From: an uncultured Campylobacter sp.
GTDB taxonomy: Bacteria; Campylobacterota; Campylobacteria; Campylobacterales; Campylobacteraceae
DNA length: 14,316 nucleotides
Assembly: GCF_938045535.1 (NCBI RefSeq)
Contig: NZ_CALIMQ010000202.1
Location: 1 to 14,316 of the forward strand
Direction: 5' to 3'
Part shown: positions 14,141-14,316 of the stretch, in pieces
How positions within the stretch are numbered: the first letter of the stretch is position 1
How the letters are laid out: every line of letters begins with the position of its first letter
Translations under genes and position numbers: made by a program
Notes under the pieces: generated by a model
What the model was told of the DNA's origin: nothing
Seen by the model: only the letters and a program-made list of their open reading frames with translations
Database searches by the model: none

Positions 14141-14316
14141 AAAAATAAACCAAATTTTAAAGCATAAAACAAATTTTTATAGTTACTTTTAGGTTAAATT
14201 TTACGCATTTTTCTTTATTGTTTTTACAATATACAAACGCAAGAAGTCGAAATAATAAAATTATATGTCATAGCTTAATCTCACGCAAATTTTATCGGTC
14301 CAATTTTCACTAATTT
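14141..14316. other. AT-rich end of window
   Basis: This tail is AT-rich with no supported gene, strong hairpin or repeat. It probably contains the trailer of the DUF6985-like gene and the start of the next spacer. Confidence 0.4.

Overview
The window looks like a chromosomal segment of a Campylobacter, probably one of the higher-GC oral-type species (gracilis, rectus, showae or concisus group). The reasons are the ksgA-RNase J gene pair with a long N-terminal extension on RNase J, the nucleosidase-like gene directly before rlmN, Campylobacter-style extended -10 promoters without clear -35 boxes, and coding DNA of intermediate GC set in AT-rich spacers very rich in the palindrome AAATTT. The species call is inference; no 16S or marker search was possible.

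Layout. (1) 1-1336: an AT-rich stretch and a replication-initiator-like winged-helix gene broken by one frameshift in a C5 tract. (2) 1427-3158, minus strand: an unrecognised 197-aa protein, a ~400-bp spacer with two consecutive perfect hairpins, and an exported tandem-rhodanese protein. (3) 3509-4218: a CAU-anticodon tRNA (minus) divergent from lemA (plus). (4) 4219-5849: a convergent spacer with a perfect 34-bp palindrome, a C9 tract and a hairpin, then ybaK and rluB. (5) 5849-10159, all minus: kpsF/kdsD, a repeat-filled spacer, RNase J and ksgA. (6) 10251-13176, plus: hisF, a nucleoside-phosphorylase-like gene, and rlmN. (7) 13161-14140: the last codons of a lost gene and a DUF6985-like gene broken by two frameshifts and a stop codon.

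Functional theme. Several genes act on ribosomes, tRNA or RNA: KsgA (16S dimethylation), RluB (23S pseudouridine), RlmN (23S and tRNA 2-methyladenosine), YbaK (mischarged tRNA editing), RNase J (RNA processing and decay) and a tRNA gene. KpsF starts the Kdo branch of lipopolysaccharide or capsule synthesis and is translationally coupled to rluB. HisF belongs to histidine biosynthesis.

Most notable: HisF is about 50 residues longer than usual because of a low-complexity insert made partly of three degenerate 33-bp units, placed right after the catalytic Asp strand. The insert resembles in composition the AAATTT/GCG filler of the intergenic spacers and the low-complexity head of RNase J. This suggests that repeat-like DNA spreads through spacers and occasionally settles in frame in genes. 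Both ends of the window also hold decaying accessory genes. I see no CRISPR array, insertion sequence or complete defence system.
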